This document shows positions 46,569-54,999 of a stretch of DNA of 64,000 nucleotides, one piece after another (positions within the stretch are counted from its first letter, which is position 1; every line of letters begins with the position of its first letter). The notes under the pieces were generated by a model. The model was not told the DNA's origin and ran no database searches. It was given only the letters and a program-made list of their open reading frames with translations. The DNA is from CAYYIS01 sp964470965 (GTDB taxonomy: Bacteria; JAAXHH01; JABIQT01): contig CAYYIS010000022.1 of assembly GCA_964470965.1 (NCBI GenBank), positions 1 to 64,000 on the forward strand, in the 5' to 3' direction. Position numbers and translations under genes: made by a program.

Positions 46569-47195
46569 ATGAGGCTGCAGCTGGCACTCGACACAACGAA
46601 TCTTGACGTCGCGCTGAAACTCGTGGATGATCTCCAGGCGCTTGTCGAGATCGTCGAAGTGGGTACCCCGCTAATCCTGAAAGAGGGCAGCAGAGCTATC
46701 AGGGAGATCAAAAAGCGTCACCCCGGCCAGGTGGTACTCGCCGACTTCAAAATAATGGATGCCGGCGCGTGCGAAGCGGAGATCGCATTTGAGGCTGGGG
46801 CGGATATCGTGTCCGTGCTGGGCGCAGCGAATGATGTCACCATACAGGATGCAGTCGAAAAAGCCCATCAGGATGATCGGCAGATAATGGCTGATCTGAT
46901 CGCTGTAGAGGATGTTACAGGTAGAGCGGATTTTTTGAACAAGATGCATGTGGATTATGTTTGTGTCCATACCGCATCGGATATACCACATCAGAGGCCG
47001 ACGGAAGACCTTGCTAGGGTAAGAGGCGTGTTGACCGACGTCGGCATCGCGGTGGCCGGAGGAGTCGATCCGGAGATCGTAAAACAGTGTGCCGCCTACC
47101 ACCCCGATATCGTGGTCGTAGGCAGTTACATCACCGGCAGCACCGATCCCCGCCGGGCGGCAGGGGAAATCAGGTCATCATTCAGGTTTGAGTAG
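46569..47195 (+). CDS. hxlA: 3-hexulose-6-phosphate synthase
   Basis: A 208-residue (beta/alpha)8 enzyme that condenses formaldehyde with ribulose 5-phosphate (RuMP pathway). Family blocks are MRLQLALD at the start, EIVEVGTPLILKEG (about 27-40), LADFKIMDAG (56-65) with the DxKxxD metal/catalytic motif, and VAGGVDPE near 158. It belongs to the OMP-decarboxylase suprafamily, so 3-keto-gulonate-phosphate decarboxylase is the alternative. The next gene settles the choice for HPS. GGAG sits 6 bases before the ATG; another in-frame ATG is at 46557. First gene of an eight-gene operon. Confidence 0.9.
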   Translation: MRLQLALDTTNLDVALKLVDDLQALVEIVEVGTPLILKEGSRAIREIKKRHPGQVVLADFKIMDAGACEAEIAFEAGADIVSVLGAANDVTIQDAVEKAHQDDRQIMADLIAVEDVTGRADFLNKMHVDYVCVHTASDIPHQRPTEDLARVRGVLTDVGIAVAGGVDPEIVKQCAAYHPDIVVVGSYITGSTDPRRAAGEIRSSFRFE

Positions 47196-47210
47196 TGAAG
47201 GAGAGCCTAT

Positions 47211-47771
47211 ATGCCCTTCCAGGATCATCTCCAGGTCATCAGTGATGAGTTGCGGCGGACGCTCGCTGCTCTGAACGGAGACGATTTCGATCCCTTCATC
47301 GATGCCATCCAGGACGCTGACGGTGTCTTTGTCTCTGGCGCCGGGCGGTCCGGGATGATGATGCGCAGTTTTGCCATGCGGCTCATGCATCTGGGATTGA
47401 AAGTCTCGGTAGTCGGTGAAACGGTTACGGGTCGCATCTCAAAATCGGACTGTTTGATTATCGGGTCAGGCTCAGGCACTACGGAGAGCCTGGTAAATCA
47501 TGCCAGGCGGGCCGGGGAGGCCGGTGCGAAAATCGGGTTGATTACCATCCATGATCGGTCACTTATCGCTGAACTGGCGGACATGATTATTACCATCCCG
47601 GCGCCTTCACCCAAAATATCCGGAGACACCGGGTTCAGATCCGCCCAGCCCATGGGAGCCCTGTTCGAACAGTGCCTTTTTATATCACTGGAAGCGATCA
47701 TTATGGAAACAATGGTCAGGACGGGACAGAACACCGGTAAAATGTTCGCAAGACATGCAAATCTGGAATAA
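47211..47771 (+). CDS. hxlB: 6-phospho-3-hexuloisomerase
   Basis: A 186-residue SIS-domain isomerase converting hexulose 6-phosphate to fructose 6-phosphate, the second step of formaldehyde fixation. Seen motifs are VSGAGRSGMMMRSFAMRLMH (about 41-60), GSGSGTTES (about 84-92) and the C-terminal half APSPKISG..SAQPMGALFEQ typical of PHI. AAGGAG lies just ahead. It follows the synthase by 15 bases and precedes the dipeptidase-like gene by 14. Together the pair can detoxify or assimilate formaldehyde. Confidence 0.92.
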   Translation: MPFQDHLQVISDELRRTLAALNGDDFDPFIDAIQDADGVFVSGAGRSGMMMRSFAMRLMHLGLKVSVVGETVTGRISKSDCLIIGSGSGTTESLVNHARRAGEAGAKIGLITIHDRSLIAELADMIITIPAPSPKISGDTGFRSAQPMGALFEQCLFISLEAIIMETMVRTGQNTGKMFARHANLE

Positions 47772-47785
47772 AGGTTCATGTAGAC

Positions 47786-48874
47786 ATGCTCAAACAGGTA
47801 TCCGATCAAGTCCGGCATTTTCATGACACACACCCCATATGCGACATGCTGGGTTTAAATCTCACGCATCCACGGTTTGTTCTGGACCATATAGACCTTG
47901 GTAAGCGCCAGGAGACTACGTGCCGTGGCGATTTTATCAAATTCAGGGAATGGGGAATGGACCTGGTCATGTGTAAAGGCGGGCCGGTTCTGTACGATGA
48001 AAACTTTGCTGCGGTTTGGACGCGGGAATCGGAACACAGGCCTGGGCGGGATAATCCCGAGAGGATGTATTTGTCGTCGGCGTTTAAAAACCCGACGCAG
48101 GTGACCCTGTCCGTACTGGACAGGTTCTTATGCGATGTGGAGGCAAATCCCGATAAAGTAAGCCTGGTCAAAACCGCAGCGGACATAGACCGTACGAAGG
48201 CCGCCGGTAAAGTCGGTGTGCTGATGGGGAGCAACCGTTCTGACTGGTTCGGAGACGCACCCGGCGTATTGCGAATGTTCGCACGCCTGGGGCTCCGTAT
48301 GATTACTCTGAGTGTCTCCGGTCGGGATTTCGGGTATGATGGCCACGACGAACTGCGCTCCGGCGGTCGGCTCACGGACCTTGGGGTACATATGATCCGG
48401 GAAATGAATCAATGCGGTATCCTGATTGATCTCGCCCATACAAACGATGTGTGTGCTCTGGACATCATAGAAGTATCTGAAAAACCGGTTCTGGACACTC
48501 ACTCACGGCCCCGGGCGTTGGAAGGCGGCACACGCAACATTTCGGACGAGGTGATGAAGGCTCTTTCCGCAGGCGGAGGCGTCCTGGGTCTGTTGCCACC
48601 CATCTCAAGGCCGGACGGTGAAACGCCCTATGAGGGCGTAGCCGCCACTGAATTGGATTCGTTTATTGCGGACCTTCAACATGCCGTCGATGTAATGGGT
48701 GTAGGTGGTGTGGGGATCGGCACACATTTCAACACGGCCTGCATGCCCTGGCTTACGGAGGGGTTGATTCGAGCAGGCTATTCAGATGATGATGTCGCCA
48801 GGGTCATGGGCGGGAATTACATGAGAGTGTTAAGGCAGGTTCTGCCGACCGACGATACGGACCGTGATCCATGA
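47786..48874 (+). CDS. M19 (membrane/renal dipeptidase)-family protein with altered metal site
   Basis: A 362-residue amidohydrolase-like barrel of peptidase family M19. Family signatures in the second half are GGRLTDLGVHMIREMN, DLAHT and DTHSRPRALEGGTRN, and VMGGNYMRVLRQVL at the end. In the first half the expected HxD after strand 1 is replaced by CDMLGLNLTH, and the bridging Glu region reads LMGSNRSDWFG. The binuclear zinc site is therefore incomplete or rearranged. It may be a related hydrolase rather than a dipeptidase. It overlaps the following PhyH gene by four bases (ATGA). Confidence 0.83.
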   Translation: MLKQVSDQVRHFHDTHPICDMLGLNLTHPRFVLDHIDLGKRQETTCRGDFIKFREWGMDLVMCKGGPVLYDENFAAVWTRESEHRPGRDNPERMYLSSAFKNPTQVTLSVLDRFLCDVEANPDKVSLVKTAADIDRTKAAGKVGVLMGSNRSDWFGDAPGVLRMFARLGLRMITLSVSGRDFGYDGHDELRSGGRLTDLGVHMIREMNQCGILIDLAHTNDVCALDIIEVSEKPVLDTHSRPRALEGGTRNISDEVMKALSAGGGVLGLLPPISRPDGETPYEGVAATELDSFIADLQHAVDVMGVGGVGIGTHFNTACMPWLTEGLIRAGYSDDDVARVMGGNYMRVLRQVLPTDDTDRDP

Positions 48875-49701
48875 GCGATAACGTAGACAGTTTTCCGAAT
48901 CTCAAAGATCCATATCATATTAGAGATGAGCAAATCCGTCACTACCGAGAATTTGGTCACGTCCTGTTGCGGGGTATCCTCAGCAGGGACGAAGTGGAGA
49001 TATACCGCGAGATAATCAAAGCTGCTAGCTGTGCCCGTTTTGGTAAAATTCCCGGTATGGCGGACCGGGACGAAGGCGATTTTTCACGTGTTTTCCTGCA
49101 GGCATTCAATATCCGTGAAACCGATCCTGGCGCCGCCCGGTTTATCCTGGCGCCTCGTTTCGGTAAAATCGTTGCAGATCTTATGGGAGTTGAGCGGGTC
49201 CGTATCTATTACGACAAAGCCATGTTCAAGGAGCCTGACAGTCGGATCACCCCCTGGCACCAGGACGGCCCTCACTGGCCCCTGTATGGAGACAACGTGT
49301 TAACCCTCTGGATTCCTCTCGTAGATGTCGAACCGGACATGGGGCCACTTCGCTTTGCAAAGGGCACGCACCGCCGAAAGGGTTTCGGCCCACGCGGCAT
49401 ACATGATGACGCACACCTTTTTTACGAATCATACATCAGGGACCACCATATTTCTGTTATCGAAGAGCCGCTCAAAGCAGGCGATGCGACGTTGCACAAT
49501 CACTGGGTTTTACACGGGGCCGGCAGAAACACCTCCGGAATGATCCGGGAAGTAATGGGGATGACATTCTATGAAGACGGGATGGTGGTGGACGACTCTG
49601 CCTGTGACGAAAAGGCACGACCGATCATCGACGCCTCACTTGGAAACCGAAGACCCGGCGAACTAGCAGACAGCGACCGGAACCAGGTGGTATACCCGTA
49701 A
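48871..49701 (+). CDS. Phytanoyl-CoA dioxygenase family protein (canonical HxD)
   Basis: A 276-residue Fe(II)/2-oxoglutarate oxygenase. Triad H130-Q131-D132 (TPWHQDGPHWPL), distal H215 (WVLHGAGRN) and R226. The order YYDKAMFKEPDSRITPWHQD matches the ectoine-hydroxylase-like/PhyH group acting on small polar molecules. It is translationally coupled to the M19-like gene and 22 bases from the cytochrome-type fusion. As part of the formaldehyde operon it is a good candidate for an N-, O- or S-demethylase by hydroxylation. Confidence 0.91.
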   Translation: MSDNVDSFPNLKDPYHIRDEQIRHYREFGHVLLRGILSRDEVEIYREIIKAASCARFGKIPGMADRDEGDFSRVFLQAFNIRETDPGAARFILAPRFGKIVADLMGVERVRIYYDKAMFKEPDSRITPWHQDGPHWPLYGDNVLTLWIPLVDVEPDMGPLRFAKGTHRRKGFGPRGIHDDAHLFYESYIRDHHISVIEEPLKAGDATLHNHWVLHGAGRNTSGMIREVMGMTFYEDGMVVDDSACDEKARPIIDASLGNRRPGELADSDRNQVVYP

Positions 49702-49723
49702 TCAACAGGGTTTTATACTGATC

Positions 49724-51037
49724 ATGAATATTAATTCAACCACATTGATTATCACTATCGTGACCTCCCTGCTGACGGAGTCCGTTTTAGCTCAATCGGT
49801 TACTTTTAGCAGAGATATCGCGCCCATCTTCCAGGAAAAATGTGAATCCTGTCACAGGGTCGGCGCCATGGCACCGATGCCGCTCGTGAATTTTGATGAC
49901 GTCCGTCCGTGGGCAAGGGCCATAAAGCGTGTGGTCGCAACCGGCGAGATGCCGCCCTGGCAGATCGATAAAAGTGCCGGGGTCCGTGATTTCAAAAACG
50001 ACCGATCTCTGAGATCAGATCAAATCGAGACGATCATGAAGTGGGTGGAAGAGGGTTCCGCAAGGGGAAATCCTGATCACTTGCCGCCTCCGGTATCCTG
50101 GCCTGCTGGAGACAGGTGGGTGTACGAAGCCCTGTTCGGGCCGCCGGATCTTATCCTCACATCGCCTGAATATACCCAGACAGCCAGCGAACCGGATGTC
50201 TGGTTTCGTCCTGTGACTGAAACAGGTATCACGGAACCCCGGTGGGTGCGGGCGATCGAAATACGTCCTTCCACCTCACAGGGCCGCCGTATTACACATC
50301 ATGCAATCGCAAAGCTGGACCAGGATGAACCTGACAATGGACTGCGCACAAACCTCTCGGATGATTTAGGTCCTGGACTTTTTATGGAGTGGGCTGTAGG
50401 AAAACAGGGGGAGATGATGCGGCCCGATACCGGTAAGCTCATGAGGCCTGGATCGCGGATCTGGTGGGATATACACCATCATGCGGTCGGCGAAGAGATC
50501 ACCACTTCTGTCGAAATGGCCATATATTTTTATCCGAAGACCGTAGTACCCAAGCACCGGCAGGTACTTGGTAATTTCAATGCCATAACCGGCGACCCGA
50601 GAAATCTGGATATCCCTCCCTATTCAAAAACCATGAACCAGGGAACCCACGTAATGAAACAGGCCGGCAGGGTAGAAAATTTCCAGCCGCACATGCATCA
50701 ACGCGGTCAGGCGATGACGATGGAAGCCCTTTTACCGGACGGAACTGAGCGATTGCTTAGTCGCGTAAACAATTTCCAGTTTAACTGGCACAACAATTAC
50801 ATATATTCCGATCATGCGGCGCCGTTGTTGCCCAGGGGCACGATCCTCCGCTTCAGTGCCTGGCACGACAACACGCGTGCCAACCGGAACAATCCGGATC
50901 CATCCCAATGGGTAGGATGGGGAGATAGAACCATAGATGAGATGGCCCACGCCTGGGTGAACATCACCTACATGAGCGATGAGGACTATTTAACCGAGCT
51001 CAAGAAGCGGCAAAAAAACCAGCCTCCGGCGCAATAG
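49724..51037 (+). CDS. Exported cytochrome c / copper monooxygenase-like fusion
   Basis: A 437-residue protein with a signal peptide (1-23, ending VLA). A c-type haem site CESCH (C40-H44) follows, with a possible axial Met in GAMAPMP. Residues about 150-410 resemble the two-domain copper type II ascorbate-dependent monooxygenase (PHM/DBM) fold: THHAI, IHHHA and PHMHQRGQAM supply His clusters and Met for two copper sites. The haem domain could deliver electrons in place of ascorbate. It should act in the periplasm, where cytochromes c mature. Placed between two PhyH genes in the operon. Confidence 0.78.
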   Translation: MNINSTTLIITIVTSLLTESVLAQSVTFSRDIAPIFQEKCESCHRVGAMAPMPLVNFDDVRPWARAIKRVVATGEMPPWQIDKSAGVRDFKNDRSLRSDQIETIMKWVEEGSARGNPDHLPPPVSWPAGDRWVYEALFGPPDLILTSPEYTQTASEPDVWFRPVTETGITEPRWVRAIEIRPSTSQGRRITHHAIAKLDQDEPDNGLRTNLSDDLGPGLFMEWAVGKQGEMMRPDTGKLMRPGSRIWWDIHHHAVGEEITTSVEMAIYFYPKTVVPKHRQVLGNFNAITGDPRNLDIPPYSKTMNQGTHVMKQAGRVENFQPHMHQRGQAMTMEALLPDGTERLLSRVNNFQFNWHNNYIYSDHAAPLLPRGTILRFSAWHDNTRANRNNPDPSQWVGWGDRTIDEMAHAWVNITYMSDEDYLTELKKRQKNQPPAQ

Positions 51038-51072
51038 CGCAATAGTATGTGCCAATCAGTTCAGGAGAAAAC

Positions 51073-51897
51073 ATGGTAACAGATCTCGATATCTATCTAT
51101 TCGACCTCCGTGGATATCTGGAAATTCCCGGGGCGTTGTCCGATTCGGAAGTGGATGCACTCAATGCAGGCCTGGATGACGTTCCTCATCTGAAGCCAGG
51201 AGATTGGTACGGCTATGTGCACGGCCATTCATACGGTACCACCGACGGCCTTAACTACCAGCAGGTTTATGAAGCAGGAGAACCGTTTGAGGCGTTAATC
51301 GATCACCCGTCATGGATCGAAAAGGTAAAACATTTTGTCGGTGGAGAAGGCACATTCGACTACAACCACGGCCCTTTGTTCATAGATGAGAACTTTGCCA
51401 ATTTTCGTGAGCCGGGTGAAGCGATCGGCATCCATTCAGGTGGTTTCGCGGGCGCAAAACGAAATCAATACCGCTACCTCAACGGCCGGTTTATGTGCGG
51501 CCAGATTAATGTACTTATGGCACTGACGGACATCGGTCCCGGAGACGGGGGGACGATGATCATTCCCGGCAGCCATAAATCCAATTTCGAACATCCGGAT
51601 TTAATGAAACACAGGATGGCCGCCGGGGCATCCGTTGACGGAATTATCGGTGCGCAGGAACTCCACATGAACGCCGGGGACGCGATACTGTTCGTCGATA
51701 CCCTGTCCCATGGTTCGGCCAAACGCATCAACGAGGGGGTCCGCCGCGTCATAGTATACAGGTATGGCCCGTCGTGGAGTATCTTTCGGTTTGGTTACGA
51801 GCCTTCACCTGAATTACTCGAACGCCTGACACCCGAACGACGCCAGATCGTGCAGCCTTTGCAGCTCATGCCGAGGGAACCGAATCTGAAAAAGTAA
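51073..51897 (+). CDS. PhyH-family protein with HxG in place of HxD
   Basis: A 274-residue PhyH-fold protein, start set at ATG 51073 with AGGAG 5 bases upstream. It begins DLDIYLFDLRGYLEIPG. The iron motif is H121-S122-G123 (GIHSGG) with no acid. The rest of the core is intact: GPGDGGTMIIPGSHKSNF, distal H213 (TLSHGS) and Arg224-225. It is closest in pattern to the copy at 45654. It lies 35 bases after the cytochrome/copper fusion and 26 before the ankyrin gene, so it belongs to the formaldehyde operon. Confidence 0.87.
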   Translation: MVTDLDIYLFDLRGYLEIPGALSDSEVDALNAGLDDVPHLKPGDWYGYVHGHSYGTTDGLNYQQVYEAGEPFEALIDHPSWIEKVKHFVGGEGTFDYNHGPLFIDENFANFREPGEAIGIHSGGFAGAKRNQYRYLNGRFMCGQINVLMALTDIGPGDGGTMIIPGSHKSNFEHPDLMKHRMAAGASVDGIIGAQELHMNAGDAILFVDTLSHGSAKRINEGVRRVIVYRYGPSWSIFRFGYEPSPELLERLTPERRQIVQPLQLMPREPNLKK

Positions 51898-51923
51898 CGG
51901 GCGGCTCATCAGCATGGTGTGAA

Positions 51924-53780
51924 ATGTGGACTACAGAAGCCCTGTTGCGTTGTATTGATGCCGGGTTCCCCGGGCATCCGGCACACCTTGCCGACAGGGT
52001 GAATATACTCGAAACACAAAAGGCGCGGTCGCATATTGAAAGGGATGGCCATTCTTTCCTCCGGCACACGAAGCATGCGTCCTGCGGACACGGGCTAGGC
52101 ATCTTACCCCCTGACGCCTCTCGAGTCGGTCAGAATGGGTTCGGCATCCAGACACCGCCGGAATGTTTGGGGGAGACACCCAGTTGGAGTTTTTTCGGTA
52201 TGAAGGACCATAAGGCCTCGGGGACGCCCAATCCCGCCAGAACTTATTCCCGAAACCCAGCCGACGAGTCGGCGTCAAGTTTACCTCGTGAGAAACCTGG
52301 ACTGTACAGTGATTTTCTCCGACTGGCATGCCTGACTCAGGGTGTGCAGGATCATCCCTGCCGATGGCGCCGCGCCCGTAAGATGCTGATGGAGTGTCCG
52401 GAAATAGCGCGGTCGAACATATACACCGCCTCTGCGGTCGGTGATGTTACGGCCGTGCGTCATTTCTTGAAGGAGAATCCCGATCTTGCCGGTATCCAGG
52501 GTGGCCCTCATAACTGGGAACCTATACTTTATCTGGCATTTTCCCGGATCAACAGCGATGCTCCGGGGCATTCAGCTACAGCAACGGCGGCGTTGCTTCT
52601 CGAAAACGGTGCCGACCCGAACGCGGGCTACTTGTGGTGCGGATTTCCGAGTCCATATACCGCACTGACAGGTGCTTTCGGTGAAGGTGAAAACGGTCCG
52701 GAAAGAAACCCACCACATCAGTATTGTTACCGGCTGGCGGAGTTGCTGATTAACGCGGGGGCGGATCCCAACGACAGCCAGACGCTCTACAACCGCATGT
52801 TCAGTCGAAACGACGATCATTTGGAATTCCTGTTCTCCCACGGCCTCGGTAAGGACCAGGACCGGATCTGGTATCGACGGCTGGGGGAGCAAAACGGCAC
52901 CTGGGTGGGTAGCGCTGGTAAAATGCTGGCTTATCAGATGCAGTGGGCCGTGCGCTGGAACTATGCGGAAAGGGTGAAGGTGCTGGTAGAAAACGGGGCG
53001 GACGTGAACAGACCGAGTCATTTTGAGGATGCCCGGTCACCTTTTTCAGAGGCGGTTTATCACGGCAATTCGGAGATTGCCGCATACCTGCTTGAACATG
53101 GTGCGATCGGTGAACCGTTAGATTATCTCGACCGATTCGCCGGCGCCTGTATCATGGCAGATCGTGTCGCTGCCTGTTCATTGCTTGATGATCACCCGCA
53201 GCTTTTAAAGGACCTTGGTGATCGCGCCGCCGTACTTATGGAAAACGCAATCGCGTCGGATAACCGTGATGCGGTGCGGTTGATGGTAGGACTGGGTTTC
53301 GATGTCGACAGTTACGGGATACAGGAAGCGGCAAGGTACGGTCATCTCGGCATGATAAAGCTGCTCGTGGACCTGGGGGCAGATGTCAGCCAGATCAACA
53401 GGCCGGATCGGTCGAGCGCTTTAGGGATCGCCAGCCATTTTCGCCAGAAGGCCGTGGTGGATTACCTGGCACAATTCGCGGAAGTACATCGGGCGGTCAA
53501 GTCAGACCTGATAGATCGGGTCAGGTATTTATTAACGCAAAAACCTTCGTGTGTGAACGATAGGGATGACCTGGGAAATTCTCCGATGCATTATCTTGAT
53601 ATCGACAATCAGATGATCCACAGTCGCGATATTCTGGACCTGCTCATAGTCCACGGGGCGGATGTAAATGCCGAAAATAATGAAGGCATCACACCACTGG
53701 GCCGATTGGAACAGCTGCCCCGATTCACCAGGCGGGACGACTTGGCCGAAATCCTTCGGCGGCAAGGTGCTGAACATTAG
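51924..53780 (+). CDS. Ankyrin-repeat protein with an unassigned N-terminal domain
   Basis: A 618-residue protein. From about residue 160 it is built of ankyrin repeats (ALLLENGADPNAG, ELLINAGADPNDS, KVLVENGADVNRP, YLLEHGA, KLLVDLGADVSQI, DLLIVHGADVNAE), some with inserts. Residues 125-160 (DFLRLACL...ARKMLMECPEIAR) begin the repeat array as in a family often seen in soil and marine bacteria. Residues 1-120 are a different, Cys/His-containing segment (HTKHASCGHGLGILPP) without a known match and without a good ribosome site, so the start is uncertain. It is probably a cytoplasmic protein-binding scaffold. Confidence 0.75.
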   Translation: MWTTEALLRCIDAGFPGHPAHLADRVNILETQKARSHIERDGHSFLRHTKHASCGHGLGILPPDASRVGQNGFGIQTPPECLGETPSWSFFGMKDHKASGTPNPARTYSRNPADESASSLPREKPGLYSDFLRLACLTQGVQDHPCRWRRARKMLMECPEIARSNIYTASAVGDVTAVRHFLKENPDLAGIQGGPHNWEPILYLAFSRINSDAPGHSATATAALLLENGADPNAGYLWCGFPSPYTALTGAFGEGENGPERNPPHQYCYRLAELLINAGADPNDSQTLYNRMFSRNDDHLEFLFSHGLGKDQDRIWYRRLGEQNGTWVGSAGKMLAYQMQWAVRWNYAERVKVLVENGADVNRPSHFEDARSPFSEAVYHGNSEIAAYLLEHGAIGEPLDYLDRFAGACIMADRVAACSLLDDHPQLLKDLGDRAAVLMENAIASDNRDAVRLMVGLGFDVDSYGIQEAARYGHLGMIKLLVDLGADVSQINRPDRSSALGIASHFRQKAVVDYLAQFAEVHRAVKSDLIDRVRYLLTQKPSCVNDRDDLGNSPMHYLDIDNQMIHSRDILDLLIVHGADVNAENNEGITPLGRLEQLPRFTRRDDLAEILRRQGAEH

Positions 53781-53800
53781 TCATAGAGGAAGGTAAGTAC

Positions 53801-54946
53801 ATGATCACGAAATTCGACAATTTTTATGGCGGGCATGTTGAGATGGAGAACCTTGGATTCCGTGGATTGCCGGTGGACGATCGGGTTGAATCGGACGAAC
53901 ACCTGGCTTCCGTCTTCGATGAAGCGCGGGAAATGGCCGAAATTATGGATGGGACCGGCTACGATACGCTGTGGTTTGCAGAACATCATTTTCAGCGGGA
54001 AGGCTACGGGTGTATTCCAAACATCCCCATGCTGGCTGTTCACCTGGCGCAATGTACAGAACATCTCAATTATGGAAGCATGTTTAACACCGTTCCCGCG
54101 TGGCACCCGCTGCGTCTGGCGGAAGATTATGCCCTGGCCGATGTGCTCACAGGGGGACGCGTGCGTTTCGGCATCGGAAGAGGATACATACCGCGTGAAG
54201 TGGAAACACTCGGGGCGCCCCTCGAGGATGACAGTGCTAACAGGGCATTGTTCGAGGAACAGGTGGAAATCGTTTTCAAGGCATGGAAAGAGCAATCATT
54301 TTCTCATCGGGGCAGGCATTATGATATGCCTGCCCGGGTGGTCAACAGAAGATCTCAGTTGGAGGAAATAACCCTGGTGCCCCGACCAAAGAAACCTATT
54401 GAATGCTGGCAGCCTATCTTCAGTGTCAGCCCGCGCGGCATCGATTTTATGGTCAGGCACGGGATAAAGGGCGTGATACCCGGAGGGGGGCGGGTGGAGG
54501 AAATTGCGGAAACGTGGCAGGAAGCACACCGGCTGGCCGGCAGGGAGACCGAGCTGGGGGAAGATCTGGCGCTCGTCCTGCAGATCCATCTGGCTGATAC
54601 GCAGAAGCAGGCCGTCGATGAGGCCAGGTGCTGGTTTGAAGAGCAGCTCAAGGTGCTGGCTCCCCTCGACCGTATGCCCGCGCTCACCCAGGAACAGGTG
54701 GATGCCACCTATGATCCTGGTAAGGCGCCTCGTGCCGGATTACCCACAATCGAAGACCTCGTTCGCGACGGTGCGTGGATCTGTGGCCCCCCGGAGTATG
54801 CGGTCGAACGACTTGAGGAGATCCAGGGGCGATTGCCCGGTTTGGAGCGTGTGACGGTGAGCGCAGGCGGTCTGGCTATACCGCCCAGCATATTGAAGGC
54901 CGACCTGAAGTGGATTGGTGAAGCGGTAATGCCACGATTCATATAA
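53801..54946 (+). CDS. Luciferase-like (LLM) flavin-dependent monooxygenase
   Basis: A 381-residue bacterial-luciferase-family enzyme with the TIM-barrel start GYDTLWFAEHHF (about 52-63), the long FMN-phosphate region GGRVRFGIGRGY (about 121-132) and a C-terminal FGPPEYAVERLEE-like segment (CGPPEYAVERL). It uses reduced FMN and O2 supplied by a separate reductase. Typical substrates are alkanesulfonates, long-chain aldehydes or heterocycles. It is the last gene of the operon, with AGGAAGG ahead of the ATG. As a possible C-S or C-N cleaving oxygenase it could also generate aldehydes for the HPS/PHI pair. Confidence 0.9.
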   Translation: MITKFDNFYGGHVEMENLGFRGLPVDDRVESDEHLASVFDEAREMAEIMDGTGYDTLWFAEHHFQREGYGCIPNIPMLAVHLAQCTEHLNYGSMFNTVPAWHPLRLAEDYALADVLTGGRVRFGIGRGYIPREVETLGAPLEDDSANRALFEEQVEIVFKAWKEQSFSHRGRHYDMPARVVNRRSQLEEITLVPRPKKPIECWQPIFSVSPRGIDFMVRHGIKGVIPGGGRVEEIAETWQEAHRLAGRETELGEDLALVLQIHLADTQKQAVDEARCWFEEQLKVLAPLDRMPALTQEQVDATYDPGKAPRAGLPTIEDLVRDGAWICGPPEYAVERLEEIQGRLPGLERVTVSAGGLAIPPSILKADLKWIGEAVMPRFI

Positions 54947-54953
54947 TAGTTTT

Positions 54954-54976
54954 CTGCCGACGTGGTATGTCAGCAG
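54954..54976. terminator. Possible bidirectional terminator hairpin
   Basis: CTGCCGAC and GTCAGCAG pair with one mismatch around a 7-base loop, with TTTT before and TTTC after. It lies 8 bases after the stop of the flavin monooxygenase and between convergent genes. Confidence 0.38.
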
Positions 54977-54999
54977 TTTCGGGGAACTTTCGGTGATAA

